From positions 10,086 through 74,085 of the forward strand of contig SFKS01000009.1 in NCBI GenBank assembly GCA_004554705.1: a stretch of DNA of 64,000 nucleotides. The letters run 5' to 3'. A program made the position numbers and the translations under genes. This document shows, one piece after another, positions 45,631 to 55,543 of the stretch. The DNA comes from Clostridiales bacterium (GTDB lineage Bacteria > Bacillota > Clostridia > TANB77 > CAG-508). How positions within the stretch are numbered: the first letter of the stretch is position 1; each line of letters opens with the position of its first letter. The notes beneath the pieces are model-generated. The model saw only the letters and a program-made list of their open reading frames with translations. It ran no database searches and was not told where the DNA came from.

Positions 45631-48600
45631 ATGCAAAAGGCTATAAAGGACGTATTTCAAGATTATAAAAAAGATAGTAACATTTTAGAAGCAAAAATTC
45701 AAAAAATGGATTTATATAAAAAAAGTAATAAACTAGAGGTAAAAATATTTAGTCAAAATCAGCTAAAAGTTGAAGAATTAGCTGATTTTGAAACATATTT
45801 ATCAACAAGATTTAATTTGCAAACAATAATTATAGATGTGGAATATCCTGAAATAAAACTAGTACATACACTAGAAGAGGACTGGCAGAAAATTGTAAAA
45901 TATATATCATCTAAGTTTCCAATTATAAAAGCTATCTTAAAAGGGAGCACTATTCAATTAGATAATAACAATGCTATAATTAATTTAAAAAGCAAAAGTT
46001 CAGAATTTTTACATGCATATTCAATAGACAATGTTTTAGAAAAATTATTTATGAATGTTTATGGCAGAAAATATAAAGTTACATATGAAGAAAATATTAC
46101 AGAGGATGAAATTAAAGAGCAGAAGCACCTATTAGAAGAAATACAAGACAATGTATGCAAAACAATAGTAAATAATTTGAACTTTATCGCAGAAGAAAAT
46201 AAAAAAATCAAAAAAAACCAAAACCAAGAAGTAAAGGACATAGAAGAACAAAAAGAGAATACACCACTAATATTAGGAAGAAGTGCAAATATTAAAGAAC
46301 AAATTGTAAAAATAAAAGACCTAACCTCTGATTATGGAAAAGTAGCTATTCAAGGCAAAATTATAAGAACAGATTCAAGAGAATTAAAAAACGGCAAGAC
46401 TTTAATAATGTTCGATGTATATGATGGTACAAGTACAATAACTTGTAAAGCTTTTATAGAACCTGAAAAAGTTTCTAAAGTTATGGAAAGAATAAAGCCA
46501 AAAATAAGAGTAAAACTTCAAGGAAATGCCTCATATGATAACTTTGCAAAGGAATTAGGGGTAATAGCAAATATAATAATAGAATTACCTCAACAGACAG
46601 AAGCCACAAGACAAGACAATAGCATAACAAAACGTGTAGAATTGCATTTACACACTCAGATGAGCCAAATGGATGCAATTACACCTGCAAAAGAATTGAT
46701 AAAAAGAGCTACATCTTGGGGAATGAAATCAATTGCAATCACAGACCACGGTGTTGTACAAGCATTCCCAGAAGCAAAACATGCTGTAGATGACTTAGGT
46801 CTAGATATAAAGGTTTTATATGGAGTAGAAGCATATTTTGTACCAGATGAGGAAATACCAGAAGGAGAAGATGGCTGGAAGAAAACAAAACCATATCATG
46901 CAATAATACTAACACAAACTCAAAAGGGACTAAGAAATTTATATGAATTAATATCAGTATCACACATTCAATATTATCACAAAAGACCAAGAATATTGCA
47001 AAGTGTATTTAACAAATATAGAGAAGGTTTAATCTTAGGAAGTGCCTGTGAACAAGGAGAGCTATATAAAGCAATATTAAATAACAAGCCAGAGGAAAAA
47101 ATAGAGCAAATTGTTAAATATTATGACTACTTAGAAATACAACCACTAGGTAATGATGAATTTATGATACGAGATGGAATAGTACCAGATAAAGAAGCTT
47201 TAAAAAATATTAATAGAAAAATTGTAGAATTAGGAGAAAAATTTGGAAAGCTAGTAGTTGCGACATGTGATGTCCATTTTATGGATCCACAAGATGAAGT
47301 ATATAGAAGAATTCTAATGGCAGGACAAGGATTTTCTGATTGTGACAACCAAGCACCACTATATTTCAGGACAACAGAGGAAATGCTACAAGAGTTTGAA
47401 TATTTAGGAGCAGAAAAAGCATATGAAGTAGTTGTAACAAATACAAATAAAATAGCAGATTTATGTGAAGAAGTCTGCCCGATTTCAAAAGAAAAATGTC
47501 CTCCGGTAATACCAGGTGCAGAAGAAGAAATAAAGGAAACATGTGAAAACAAAGCAAAAGAACTATATGGAAATCCACTACCAGAAATAGTTCAAGCAAG
47601 ATTAAACAAAGAGTTAGATTCAATTATAAAAAATGGTTTTTCAACATTATATATAATTGCACAAAGACTAGTGCAAAAATCAAACGAAGATGGATATTTA
47701 GTCGGCTCAAGGGGATCAGTAGGTTCATCATTTGTAGCAAACATGCTTGGAATAACAGAGGTTAATTCCCTCCCACCACACTATAGATGCCCAAAATGTA
47801 AGTATTCAGACTTTACTGATTATGGAATAAAAAATGGAGTAGATTTACCAGATAAGATATGTCCAAAATGTGGAGAAAAACTTTGTAAGGATGGAATGGA
47901 CATCCCATTTGAGACATTTTTAGGATTTAATGGAGATAAAGAGCCTGATATTGACTTAAACTTTTCCGGAGAGTATCAAGGAAAAATTCATAGATATGCA
48001 GAAGTAATTTTTGGAAAAGGAAAAACCTTCAAAGCTGGGACAGTAGGAACAATGGCAGAAAAAACAGCCTTTGGATATGTAAAAAAATATTATGAAGAAA
48101 GAAATATACCTATAACAAATGCAGAAATATCAAGATTAGTAGATGGTTGTGTTGGAGTCAAAAGAACAACAGGACAACATCCAGGAGGAATAATAGTTGT
48201 ACCACATGGTAGAGAAATTTATGAATTTTGCCCAGTACAACATCCAGCAGATGACCCAAATTCAGATATAATAACAACACATTTTGACTATCACTCAATA
48301 GACAAAAACTTATTAAAATTAGACATGTTAGGACATGACGATCCAACAGTAATCAGAATGTTACAAGATTTAACTGGAATAGACCCAAAGACAATACCAC
48401 TTGATGATAAAGAAACAATGTCTTTATTTAGCTCAACAAAAGCATTAGGAGTAACACCAGAACAAATAAACTCACAAGTTGGTTCATTTGGAGTTCCAGA
48501 ATTTGGTACCAAATTTGTACGAGATATGCTTGTAGATACAAAACCAACAACATTTGAAGAATTAATAAGAATATCAGGAGTATCACATGGTACGGACGTA

Positions 48601-49372
48601 TGGCTAAATAATGCACAAGACTTAATAAAACAAGGAATTGCAACACTAAGTGAGGCAATATGCACAAGGGACGACATCATGACATATCTAATAAAACAAG
48701 GACTGCCAGCAGATAAAGCATTCAAAATAATGGAAAGCGTACGTAAAGGAAAAGGGCTAAAACCAGAACAAGAAGAATTAATGAGAGAATTTAATGTTCC
48801 GGATTGGTATATAGCTTCTTGTAAAAAAATAAAATACATGTTTCCAAAAGCACATGCAGTAGCATATGTAACAATGGCATTTAGAATAGCTTGGTTCAAA
48901 GTGCATTATCCACTTGCATACTATGCAACCTTTTTTTCAATAAGAGCAGACGAATTTGATAGTGAGTTTATGATATATGGAAAAGAAAAAGTAAAAGCAA
49001 AAATGAGAGAAATAGAGATGATGGGAAACAATGGTACGCAAAAAGATAAAGGAATGTATACTATTTTGGAAATAGTGCTAGAAATGTACGAAAGAGGTTT
49101 TAAGTTTTTACCGATAGATTTATATAAATCACATAGCTCAAAATTCAAAATTGAAGATGGAAAATTAAGACCACCATTATCAAGCATAGCAGGACTCGGA
49201 GGAATTGCGGCAGACAATATATATACAGCAGCACAAAAAGAAGGAAAATTCATGTGCATAGATGATTTGCAATTCAAAGCAAAAATAGGAAAATCAACGA
49301 CAGAACTACTCGCAAAATTTGGTTGCTTAGACCGGAATGAGCCAAAGTAATCAAATAAGTTTATTCGGATAA
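45631..49372 (+). CDS. polC: DNA polymerase III PolC, lacking the exonuclease domain, with a +1 recoding site
   Basis: Replicative polymerase, 1246 aa after correction against ~1430 in Bacillus. Order: N-terminal domain, OB region (VAIQGKIIRTDSRELKNGKT, split), PHP (ELHLHTQMSQMDAI, ITDHGVVQAF, GVEAYFVPDEE), then directly KPYHAIILTQTQKGLRNL. The DEDD proofreading exonuclease normally inserted after GVEAYL is absent. PHP metal ligands look intact. Pol core: GYLVGSRGSVGSS, PDIDLNFSGEY, GVKRTTGQHPGGI, FPKAHAVAY, zinc Cys pairs CPKC. CGG at codon 1235 (49333); skipping the C gives CLDGMSQSNQISLFG, restoring the beta-clamp motif QISLF. Confidence 0.95.
49333..49336 (+). other. CGGA +1 recoding site in polC
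   Basis: In-frame CGG after GAC near the C terminus. Skipping C49333 replaces the tail RNEPK by GMSQSNQISLFG, the conserved PolC ending. Confidence 0.9.
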
Positions 49373-49373
49373 A

Positions 49374-49434
49374 ATGTCAAAAATTGGGACAGTCCCAATT
49401 TTTGACATTTTTTGGGACTGTCCCAAAAAAGGAC
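49374..49434. repeat. REP palindromes upstream of the transposase
   Basis: TGTCAAAAATTGGGACAGTCCC with its inverted partner, then TTGGGACTGTCCC. Same core as the solo copy at 11.15 kb and the downstream copy at 50.29 kb. Confidence 0.82.
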
Positions 49435-49528
49435 AAAGAAATCATTGATTTTTTGGTATAAATTATGTATAATGTTATGGGAGATGTAAAATTTTAGGGA
49501 GATAAATATTTAAATAAAGGAGTGTTTT

Positions 49529-50278
49529 ATGCCTAGAATTGCTAGAAAATGCCTAGAAACATCTTTCTTTCATGTTATTGTGCAAGGAGTTAACAAGGAT
49601 TTTATATTTTATAAGAATGAATATATTGAAGATTATATTTCTTTAATCAAAAAATATAAAGAAGAATTTGATATAGAAATTTTGGCTTATTGTATTATGA
49701 GTAATCATGCCCATTTATTGATTTTTACAGAAAAGATTGATATACTATCATCATTTATGCATTTAATAAATTCATTGTATGCGCAAAAATATAATAGAAC
49801 AGAAAACAGAGTAGGGCATGTCTTTAGAAATAGATATTTAAGTGAACCAATATATTCAGAAAAATACTTGGTAAACTGTATAAATTACATTCATAGAAAT
49901 CCTGTTAAAGCAGGGATTGTAAAAAATTGCAACGAGTACAAATATTCTACATATAATGATTATGCAAACTGCACAGGCTTTGCAAATAGTAAAATATTAA
50001 ATAAAATAATAGGAAAAGAAAACTATAAACAATTATTAAAAATAGAAGAAGATAATATGATTTTTTGGGATATTGATATAACAAATGAGCAAATTATTGA
50101 ACAAGTAATATGTAGATTCGAAAAGCAAGAGAACAAAAAATTAGAGGAAATTTTGCAAGAGAAAGAAATAGCAAGAAGAATGATAAATATGTTGAAATAT
50201 GAATATGGAATAACATATAAAGAGATGCAAAAGAAATTTAATATAAGTGACAGAAAGATGGAAAAATTAAAATATTAA
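49529..50278 (+). CDS. REP-associated tyrosine transposase (RAYT, Y1/HUH type)
   Basis: 249 aa, AAAGGAG before the ATG. HUH single-strand transposase: PRIARKCLETSFFHVIVQGV, the HxH metal motif SNHAHLLI (~aa 62), RVGHVFRNRYLSEPI, and INYIHRNPVKAGI with the nucleophilic-Tyr helix nearby. A C-terminal ~60 residues contains an HTH-like part (ITYKEMQKKFNISDRKMEKL). REP palindromes flank it on both sides, so this is a domesticated or mobile RAYT with its REP sequences rather than a plain IS200. Coding frame intact. Confidence 0.85.
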   Translation: MPRIARKCLETSFFHVIVQGVNKDFIFYKNEYIEDYISLIKKYKEEFDIEILAYCIMSNHAHLLIFTEKIDILSSFMHLINSLYAQKYNRTENRVGHVFRNRYLSEPIYSEKYLVNCINYIHRNPVKAGIVKNCNEYKYSTYNDYANCTGFANSKILNKIIGKENYKQLLKIEEDNMIFWDIDITNEQIIEQVICRFEKQENKKLEEILQEKEIARRMINMLKYEYGITYKEMQKKFNISDRKMEKLKY

Positions 50279-50288
50279 GACATCCAAT

Positions 50289-50340
50289 TTAGGGACAGTC
50301 CCAAAAAATGTCGGGAAATGGGACTGTCCCAGAAAAGGAC
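50289..50340. repeat. REP palindromes downstream of the transposase
   Basis: GGGACAGTCCC at 50293-50303 and GGGACTGTCCC at 50320-50330, inverted, with AAAAAATGTC spacer. They end just before the ychF ribosome binding site. Confidence 0.82.
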
Positions 50341-50353
50341 GGAAAGGAAAATT

Positions 50354-51445
50354 ATGAAAATAGGAATAGTAGGCTTACCAAATGTAGGAAAAAGTACAAT
50401 GTTTAATAGTATTACAAAAGCAGGAGCAGAATGTGCAAATTATCCATTTTGCACAATAGAACCAAATGTAGGAATGGTAGCAGTTCCAGATGAAAGGTTA
50501 GACAAATTAACTGAAATGTATCACCCACAAAAAACGACACATGCAGTAATTGAGTTTGTTGATATCGCTGGTTTGGTAAAAGGTGCAAGTAAAGGTGAAG
50601 GACTTGGAAATAAATTTTTATCACATATAAGGGAAGTAGATGCAATTGCTGAAGTCGTAAGATGCTTTGAAGATGAAAATATAGTTCATGTTGATGGAAA
50701 CATTAATCCAAAAAGAGATATAGAAACAATAAACTTGGAACTAATTTTTGCAGATATGGAGACAATTGAAAAAAGGCTAGATAGAGCAACTAAAATGCTT
50801 AAAGCAGACAAAAAATATCAAGTGGAAATAGATGCATTAAAAAAAATCAAAGACTTGTTAGAAGCAGGAAAACCAGCAAGAACAGTAGAACTCACAGATG
50901 AAGAAAAAGAGATGACAAAAGATTTATTCCTTTTAACTTCGAAGCCAATTATCTATATAGCAAATGTTGAGGAAGAACAATTAGCAGATGTCGAAAATGA
51001 TGAAAATGTTAAAAAAGTTAAAGAAATTGCAAAAGAGGAACACACAAAATGCATTCCACTTTGTGCAAAAATAGAAGAAGAATTAAGTGCTCTAGAAGAA
51101 AATGACAAATCAGAAATGCTAGAAGCCCTTGGCTTAAAGGAGTCTGGATTAGACACCGTAATAAGAGAAAGCTACGACTTACTAGGACTAATGTCCTTTT
51201 TAACAGCTGGGGAGCCAGAGGTAAGAGCATGGACAATAAAAAAAGGTACTAAAGCTCCAGAAGCAGCAGGTAAAATTCATTCAGACATACAGAGAGGATT
51301 TATAAAAGCAGAAATAGTATCATTTGAAGATTTAATTAGAGAAGGTTCAATGATAGCAGCTAAAGAAAAGGGACTAGTACGTTCAGAGGGAAAAGAATAC
51401 ATTATGCAAGATGGAGATATTGTGTTATTTAAATTTAATGTGTAA
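50354..51445 (+). CDS. ychF: Redox-regulated ATPase YchF
   Basis: 363 aa, the exact family length, from ATG 50354 after GGAAAGGAAA. Obg-like P-loop: GIVGLPNVGKSTMFN (~aa 5), NYPFCTIEPNVG, FVDIAGLVKGASKGEGLGNKFL, with the altered G4 (YIANVEEE) that gives ATP preference, then TGS domain ending (SDIQRGFIKAEIVSFEDLI). Acts on ribosomes and stress response. Confidence 0.96.
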   Translation: MKIGIVGLPNVGKSTMFNSITKAGAECANYPFCTIEPNVGMVAVPDERLDKLTEMYHPQKTTHAVIEFVDIAGLVKGASKGEGLGNKFLSHIREVDAIAEVVRCFEDENIVHVDGNINPKRDIETINLELIFADMETIEKRLDRATKMLKADKKYQVEIDALKKIKDLLEAGKPARTVELTDEEKEMTKDLFLLTSKPIIYIANVEEEQLADVENDENVKKVKEIAKEEHTKCIPLCAKIEEELSALEENDKSEMLEALGLKESGLDTVIRESYDLLGLMSFLTAGEPEVRAWTIKKGTKAPEAAGKIHSDIQRGFIKAEIVSFEDLIREGSMIAAKEKGLVRSEGKEYIMQDGDIVLFKFNV

Positions 51446-51475
51446 AATTAAAAATGGATGGAGTTATTAAAAAGT

Positions 51476-52789
51476 ATGAAAAGTTTAATTATACTAATTA
51501 ATAAAATAATATACATTATTGGCAAGTGTGTGAAAAAGGGAAGTAGCTTGCCAGGAAAAATTGCGTTAAAACTAGACAAAAATATTCTCAATAAAGTAAA
51601 ATTACCAGAGAACATAATTATGGTAACAGGTAGTAATGGAAAAACATCAACAACAGAGCTAATATGTAGGGTTTTAAAAGAAAATGGATATAATGTAGGA
51701 ACAAATAAAGAAGGCTCAAACCAAACTGAAGGAGTTACTACAATGATTCTTAATGCGTGTAATTTAAGGGGACAAGTCAAAAAAGATGTATTAGTTATAG
51801 AAAGTGACGAACGTTATTTAAAAAACACTACAAAGTATATAAAACCTAAATATTTAGTTGTAACGAATTTATATAGAGACCAAATGACGAGAAATGGTCA
51901 TCCAGAATTTATTTATGATAAAATAAAAGAAGCGATTACAGATGATATACATTTAATACTAAATAGTAACGATCCATTATCATCGCTATATGGATATAAA
52001 AGAGATAAGGTAACATATTTTGGAATAGAAAAAAACGAACTTGATACTACAGAAAATACATCAGTATATAATGACTGTAAATACTGCCCAAACTGTAAAA
52101 ACATATTAGAATATGAATACTATCATTTTGGACATATAGGAAAATTTGAATGTGAAAAATGTGGACACAAAACACAGGAATCAGACTATACAATTACGAA
52201 TATAGACTTACAAACAGGGAAAATTGTAATTAATAGTCAATATCAAATAGAAATGAATTTGAAAAGCACATATAATGCATACAATTTACTAACCTCTTTT
52301 GCAGTAGCTAGTTTAATTGGAGTAAAAGGAGAAAACATAGCTAAAAGTTTAAATGATTATGTACTACAAAATGACAGAGTACAAACCTTTGAACTAAATA
52401 ATAAAGAAGGAATGTTATTAACATCAAAGCATGAAAATTCAATTTCATATGACCAATCATTACAATATATTGTAAAAGAAAATAAACCTTGTACAGTTGT
52501 TATAATTGTTGATGCTGTTAGTAGGAAATATTTCACAAGTGAGACCTCTTGGTTATGGGATATTGATTTTGAACTATTAAATGCAAAATGCGTAAAGAAA
52601 ATAATACTAGCAGGCAAATATGCACATGACTTAGCAATAAGATTCAAGTATACAGATATAGATAAAAGCATAATAGAAAAAGAATTAGACCTAGACAAAA
52701 TGATGGAAAAGGTAAAACAAACAAGTGAAAAAAATATATATGTTGTAACATGCTTTTCAGATAGAATGAAATTCATGGATAGGAGATAG
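51476..52789 (+). CDS. murT: MurT-like Mur ligase family protein
   Basis: 437 aa. ATG 51476 is preferred (MKSLIILINK, as in MurT); ATG 51458 is in frame with a weak site. With GatD, MurT amidates the D-Glu of lipid II. Central ligase ATP motif VTGSNGKTSTTE (~aa 50), NKEGSNQTEGVTT, and the MurT zinc ribbon (CKYCPNCK ... CEKCGHK). C-terminal SWLWDIDFELL matches MurT, but the catalytic Asp segment before it (NxxxADGxD in relatives) reads VDAVSRKYFTSET, so it has diverged. Paired with a catalytically altered GatD-like protein. Confidence 0.85.
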   Translation: MKSLIILINKIIYIIGKCVKKGSSLPGKIALKLDKNILNKVKLPENIIMVTGSNGKTSTTELICRVLKENGYNVGTNKEGSNQTEGVTTMILNACNLRGQVKKDVLVIESDERYLKNTTKYIKPKYLVVTNLYRDQMTRNGHPEFIYDKIKEAITDDIHLILNSNDPLSSLYGYKRDKVTYFGIEKNELDTTENTSVYNDCKYCPNCKNILEYEYYHFGHIGKFECEKCGHKTQESDYTITNIDLQTGKIVINSQYQIEMNLKSTYNAYNLLTSFAVASLIGVKGENIAKSLNDYVLQNDRVQTFELNNKEGMLLTSKHENSISYDQSLQYIVKENKPCTVVIIVDAVSRKYFTSETSWLWDIDFELLNAKCVKKIILAGKYAHDLAIRFKYTDIDKSIIEKELDLDKMMEKVKQTSEKNIYVVTCFSDRMKFMDRR

Positions 52790-52792
52790 AAG

Positions 52793-53506
52793 ATGGAGAT
52801 CAAACTATTACATTTATATTATGATATAATGAATTTGTATGGAGAATATGGGAACATCAAGATATTAGAAGAACACCTAAAAGATCAAGGATATACTGTT
52901 ATAGTAGATAAAAAAACTCTAGGAGAAGAGAAAAACTTAGAAGAATATGATTTTATTTATATGGGATGTGGGACAGAAAGAAATCAAATGTGTATAATGC
53001 AGGATTTCAAAAAAGAAAAGGAAAAACTAAGCAAACTAATAGAACAAGAAAAAAACATAATGCTAACAGGCAACAGTTATGAAATTCTAGGTAAAAAACT
53101 TAATAGAGAAGATGCACTAGGAATTTTTAACTTTGAAGCAAAAAACACTCAGAAAAGAACAACCGAAGATGTTATCTGCACAAGCAATTTACTAAAAAAT
53201 AAAGTAGTTGGTTTTATCAATAATATGAGTGAAATAACTAACCTTGAAAACTCACTATTTGATATTGAATGGGGAATAGAAGATAAAAAAGAAGGGATAT
53301 CATATAAAAACTTAATAGGAACACACATAATAGGGCCAATACTTATAAGAAATCCAGAATTATTAAAATTGCTAATAAACAGAATATGTACCCAAAAAGA
53401 TGAAAACTTTAAATATAAAGATATAACATATGAAGATGAAGAGGAAGGATATGAATTAGTACTAAAGGAACTAGAAACGAGAAAAAACAAAAATGATAGG
53501 AGATAA
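52793..53506 (+). CDS. GatD-like class I glutaminase homologue lacking catalytic residues
   Basis: 237 aa, aligned end to end with GatD (LLHLYYDIMNLYGEYGNI; YMGCGTERNQ for GGGxDREQ; KKEGISYKNLIGTHIIGP). The nucleophile motif ICGGYQFLGKK of GatD is here LTGNSYEILGKK: the Cys is Gly. The catalytic His of GTYLHGP is Ile in GTHIIGP. A glutaminase reaction is therefore not expected. It follows murT by 3 bases, so the complex may use another nitrogen source, or be structural, or have a new role. Confidence 0.8.
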   Translation: MEIKLLHLYYDIMNLYGEYGNIKILEEHLKDQGYTVIVDKKTLGEEKNLEEYDFIYMGCGTERNQMCIMQDFKKEKEKLSKLIEQEKNIMLTGNSYEILGKKLNREDALGIFNFEAKNTQKRTTEDVICTSNLLKNKVVGFINNMSEITNLENSLFDIEWGIEDKKEGISYKNLIGTHIIGPILIRNPELLKLLINRICTQKDENFKYKDITYEDEEEGYELVLKELETRKNKNDRR

Positions 53507-53508
53507 TA

Positions 53509-54504
53509 ATGGGGTTGTTAAAATTTGCTTTAGTAGGTAACTACAAAGATTATTATAAAAAACTAAAAGAACTGTCAAAAACAAATGGTAAGTCACCAAG
53601 ACTTATGTTTATTGATACAGCAATATGTACAGTTTTACTTGGCTCAGGCTTACAAGACTATTTAAACTATAAATTCTATGAGAAATCTTTTAAAGAAAGA
53701 AAAACATATGTAACTATAGGATATATGGCGAAAGCTTATAAAACATTAGCTGGTGTAGAATACGCCGATTTTATATCAAACAAAGTGAACTTTCACAAAA
53801 ATTATTCAAAATTTACAAAAAGAGAATGTATATCTCCAAATGATGATTATGAAAAATTTGAAAAATTTTTAGAAAAGCATGAATTTTTTATAGAAAAGCC
53901 TTTGAATGGCCTTGGTGGTTCTAATGTAAAAAAAATTGAAACAAAAGACGTTACTTCTCATAAAAAATTTTATGAAAGTTTGTCTAAAGAAAATAAATTT
54001 ATAGAAGAATTTATTTTACAAGATGAAATATGGGGGTCATTAAGTCCTAATAGTACTAATACAATAAGAATAATGACAACAACTGTAGGAGATACTGTAA
54101 AAATAATTTTTGCAGGAGCAAGAATAGGAAGTGGAAAAACTATTGCAGATAATTTTCATTCAGGCGGACAGGGAGTATTAGTAGATTTAGAAAAAGGCAC
54201 TCTTATAGGAAACGGAATTGATAAAAACTTAAACGAATCAGAAAAAAGCATTACAGGTATAAAATTTGATGGCTTCAAAATACCATATTGGGAAGATACA
54301 AAAAAAATGGTAAAAGAGGCAGCACAAGTAAATACAAATATCCATATAATAGGATGGGATGTTGCAATAAGTAAAAAAGGACCATTAATAATAGAAGGTA
54401 ACAGAGGACCAGGATTTGATTTAGTGCAAGTTCTATTAAAAAAAGGTACAAAATACATGTTAGAAGACTTAAAAAAAGAAATAAAAAATCAGGATAAAAA
54501 ATAA
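53509..54504 (+). CDS. ATP-grasp protein, sugar-transfer-associated type (1)
   Basis: 331 aa, 2 bases after the gatD-like gene. ATPgrasp_ST-like features: KREC-ISP, FFIEKPLNGLGGSNVKKIE (ATP-binding Lys/Gly loop), FIEEFILQDE, NTIRIMTTTVGD, GGQGVLVDLEKG, and the metal-binding HIIGWDVAISKKGPLIIEGNR-type ending. Family members are near surface polysaccharide and wall genes; the substrate is unknown. A paralogue lies convergently downstream. Confidence 0.8.
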   Translation: MGLLKFALVGNYKDYYKKLKELSKTNGKSPRLMFIDTAICTVLLGSGLQDYLNYKFYEKSFKERKTYVTIGYMAKAYKTLAGVEYADFISNKVNFHKNYSKFTKRECISPNDDYEKFEKFLEKHEFFIEKPLNGLGGSNVKKIETKDVTSHKKFYESLSKENKFIEEFILQDEIWGSLSPNSTNTIRIMTTTVGDTVKIIFAGARIGSGKTIADNFHSGGQGVLVDLEKGTLIGNGIDKNLNESEKSITGIKFDGFKIPYWEDTKKMVKEAAQVNTNIHIIGWDVAISKKGPLIIEGNRGPGFDLVQVLLKKGTKYMLEDLKKEIKNQDKK

Positions 54505-54526
54505 TGAATATCAAAAAATATTCATT
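54502..54526. terminator. Shared hairpin between convergent ATP-grasp genes
   Basis: AATGAATAT/ATATTCATT stem with a T-rich 3' side, overlapping the last codons of the minus-strand gene. Confidence 0.6.
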
Positions 54527-55509
54527 ATTTTTCTATATTTAGAGATTAAACCTTCTTTTTTATTAGACAAACTAGGTTTCACTTGATAAACACCAGGGAA
54601 ACAATTCCCCTCAACTAAAACCGGGCCATCTTTACTAATTGCAACATCCCATCCTACATAAGCAACTTCAGGAATCACTTTTGCACATTCTTTAACTAAT
54701 TCAATAGCCTCTTGAAATAGAGGAACTTTAAAACCTACAATTTGAGTATGAGAAATGGGATGAGTATAATAAACATTGTCATTTTTATCGATTGCTTCAA
54801 CAAAAACGGTCCCATTTTCATCAACATAAGTATACATACCACCACCAGAAAAATTATCTATTACACCACCATTACCAATTTTAAGTATAGCTTGTAGAAA
54901 GTAAACTTGTCCATCCTTATAAAAGGTAAATAGTCTTAAAGTATTAACAGAAGCATCATATAAAGTAGTCATATCAGGATGTTGATTGATATATTCCTCA
55001 ATCAATAATTGATTATTTTCTATCAACTTATTATATAATGTATGAGCATCAACTTCATTTGTGTAAGTATATTTTTCCACTCCATTACCACCAGTAGAGT
55101 CAATTGGTTTTACAATTATATTATTATGAGATTTAAAAAACATAACAAATTCATCAACATTATTGCTTAAAAACATCCAATCTCGTTTCAAAAACTTGCT
55201 AAAAATCTTATTAAATTCCACCTTGTTTTCAAATGAATGAAAATAATTCTTATCATTAAAAAGTCTAACAATCTCGTTGTTTTTGCCACGAGTTAAATAA
55301 GTTTCCCTTTCAGCCCTGTTTAAATTATAAAACTCAAATTCTTGATAATCATAATAACCAGCTTGATAAACAATTCCACAATAAATCATATCCAATATTA
55401 TAAAAAAAGTATTCTTTTTAGCTTTTTTACTAACACTTTTAGCAATTTTAAACATATTAGAATAGTCAAGATGAACAACTCTCTTAATTAAATATATTAA
55501 ACGATTCAT
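54511..55509 (-). CDS. ATP-grasp protein, sugar-transfer-associated type (2)
   Basis: 332 aa, diverged paralogue of the gene at 53509-54504, in opposite orientation. IIVKPIDSTGGNGVEKYTY, LLIEEYINQHPDM, ASVNTLRLFTFYKDGQ, DNFSGGGMYTYVDENG and YVGWDVAISKDGPVLVEGN match block by block. Its N terminus (IKRVVHLDYSNMFKIA) differs. Role unknown; both may modify a wall or capsule component. Confidence 0.8.
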   Translation of the reverse strand: MNRLIYLIKRVVHLDYSNMFKIAKSVSKKAKKNTFFIILDMIYCGIVYQAGYYDYQEFEFYNLNRAERETYLTRGKNNEIVRLFNDKNYFHSFENKVEFNKIFSKFLKRDWMFLSNNVDEFVMFFKSHNNIIVKPIDSTGGNGVEKYTYTNEVDAHTLYNKLIENNQLLIEEYINQHPDMTTLYDASVNTLRLFTFYKDGQVYFLQAILKIGNGGVIDNFSGGGMYTYVDENGTVFVEAIDKNDNVYYTHPISHTQIVGFKVPLFQEAIELVKECAKVIPEVAYVGWDVAISKDGPVLVEGNCFPGVYQVKPSLSNKKEGLISKYRKIMNIF

Positions 55510-55543
55510 AACACTCTCCTTAGTAATTTAATATCAAAAATTC

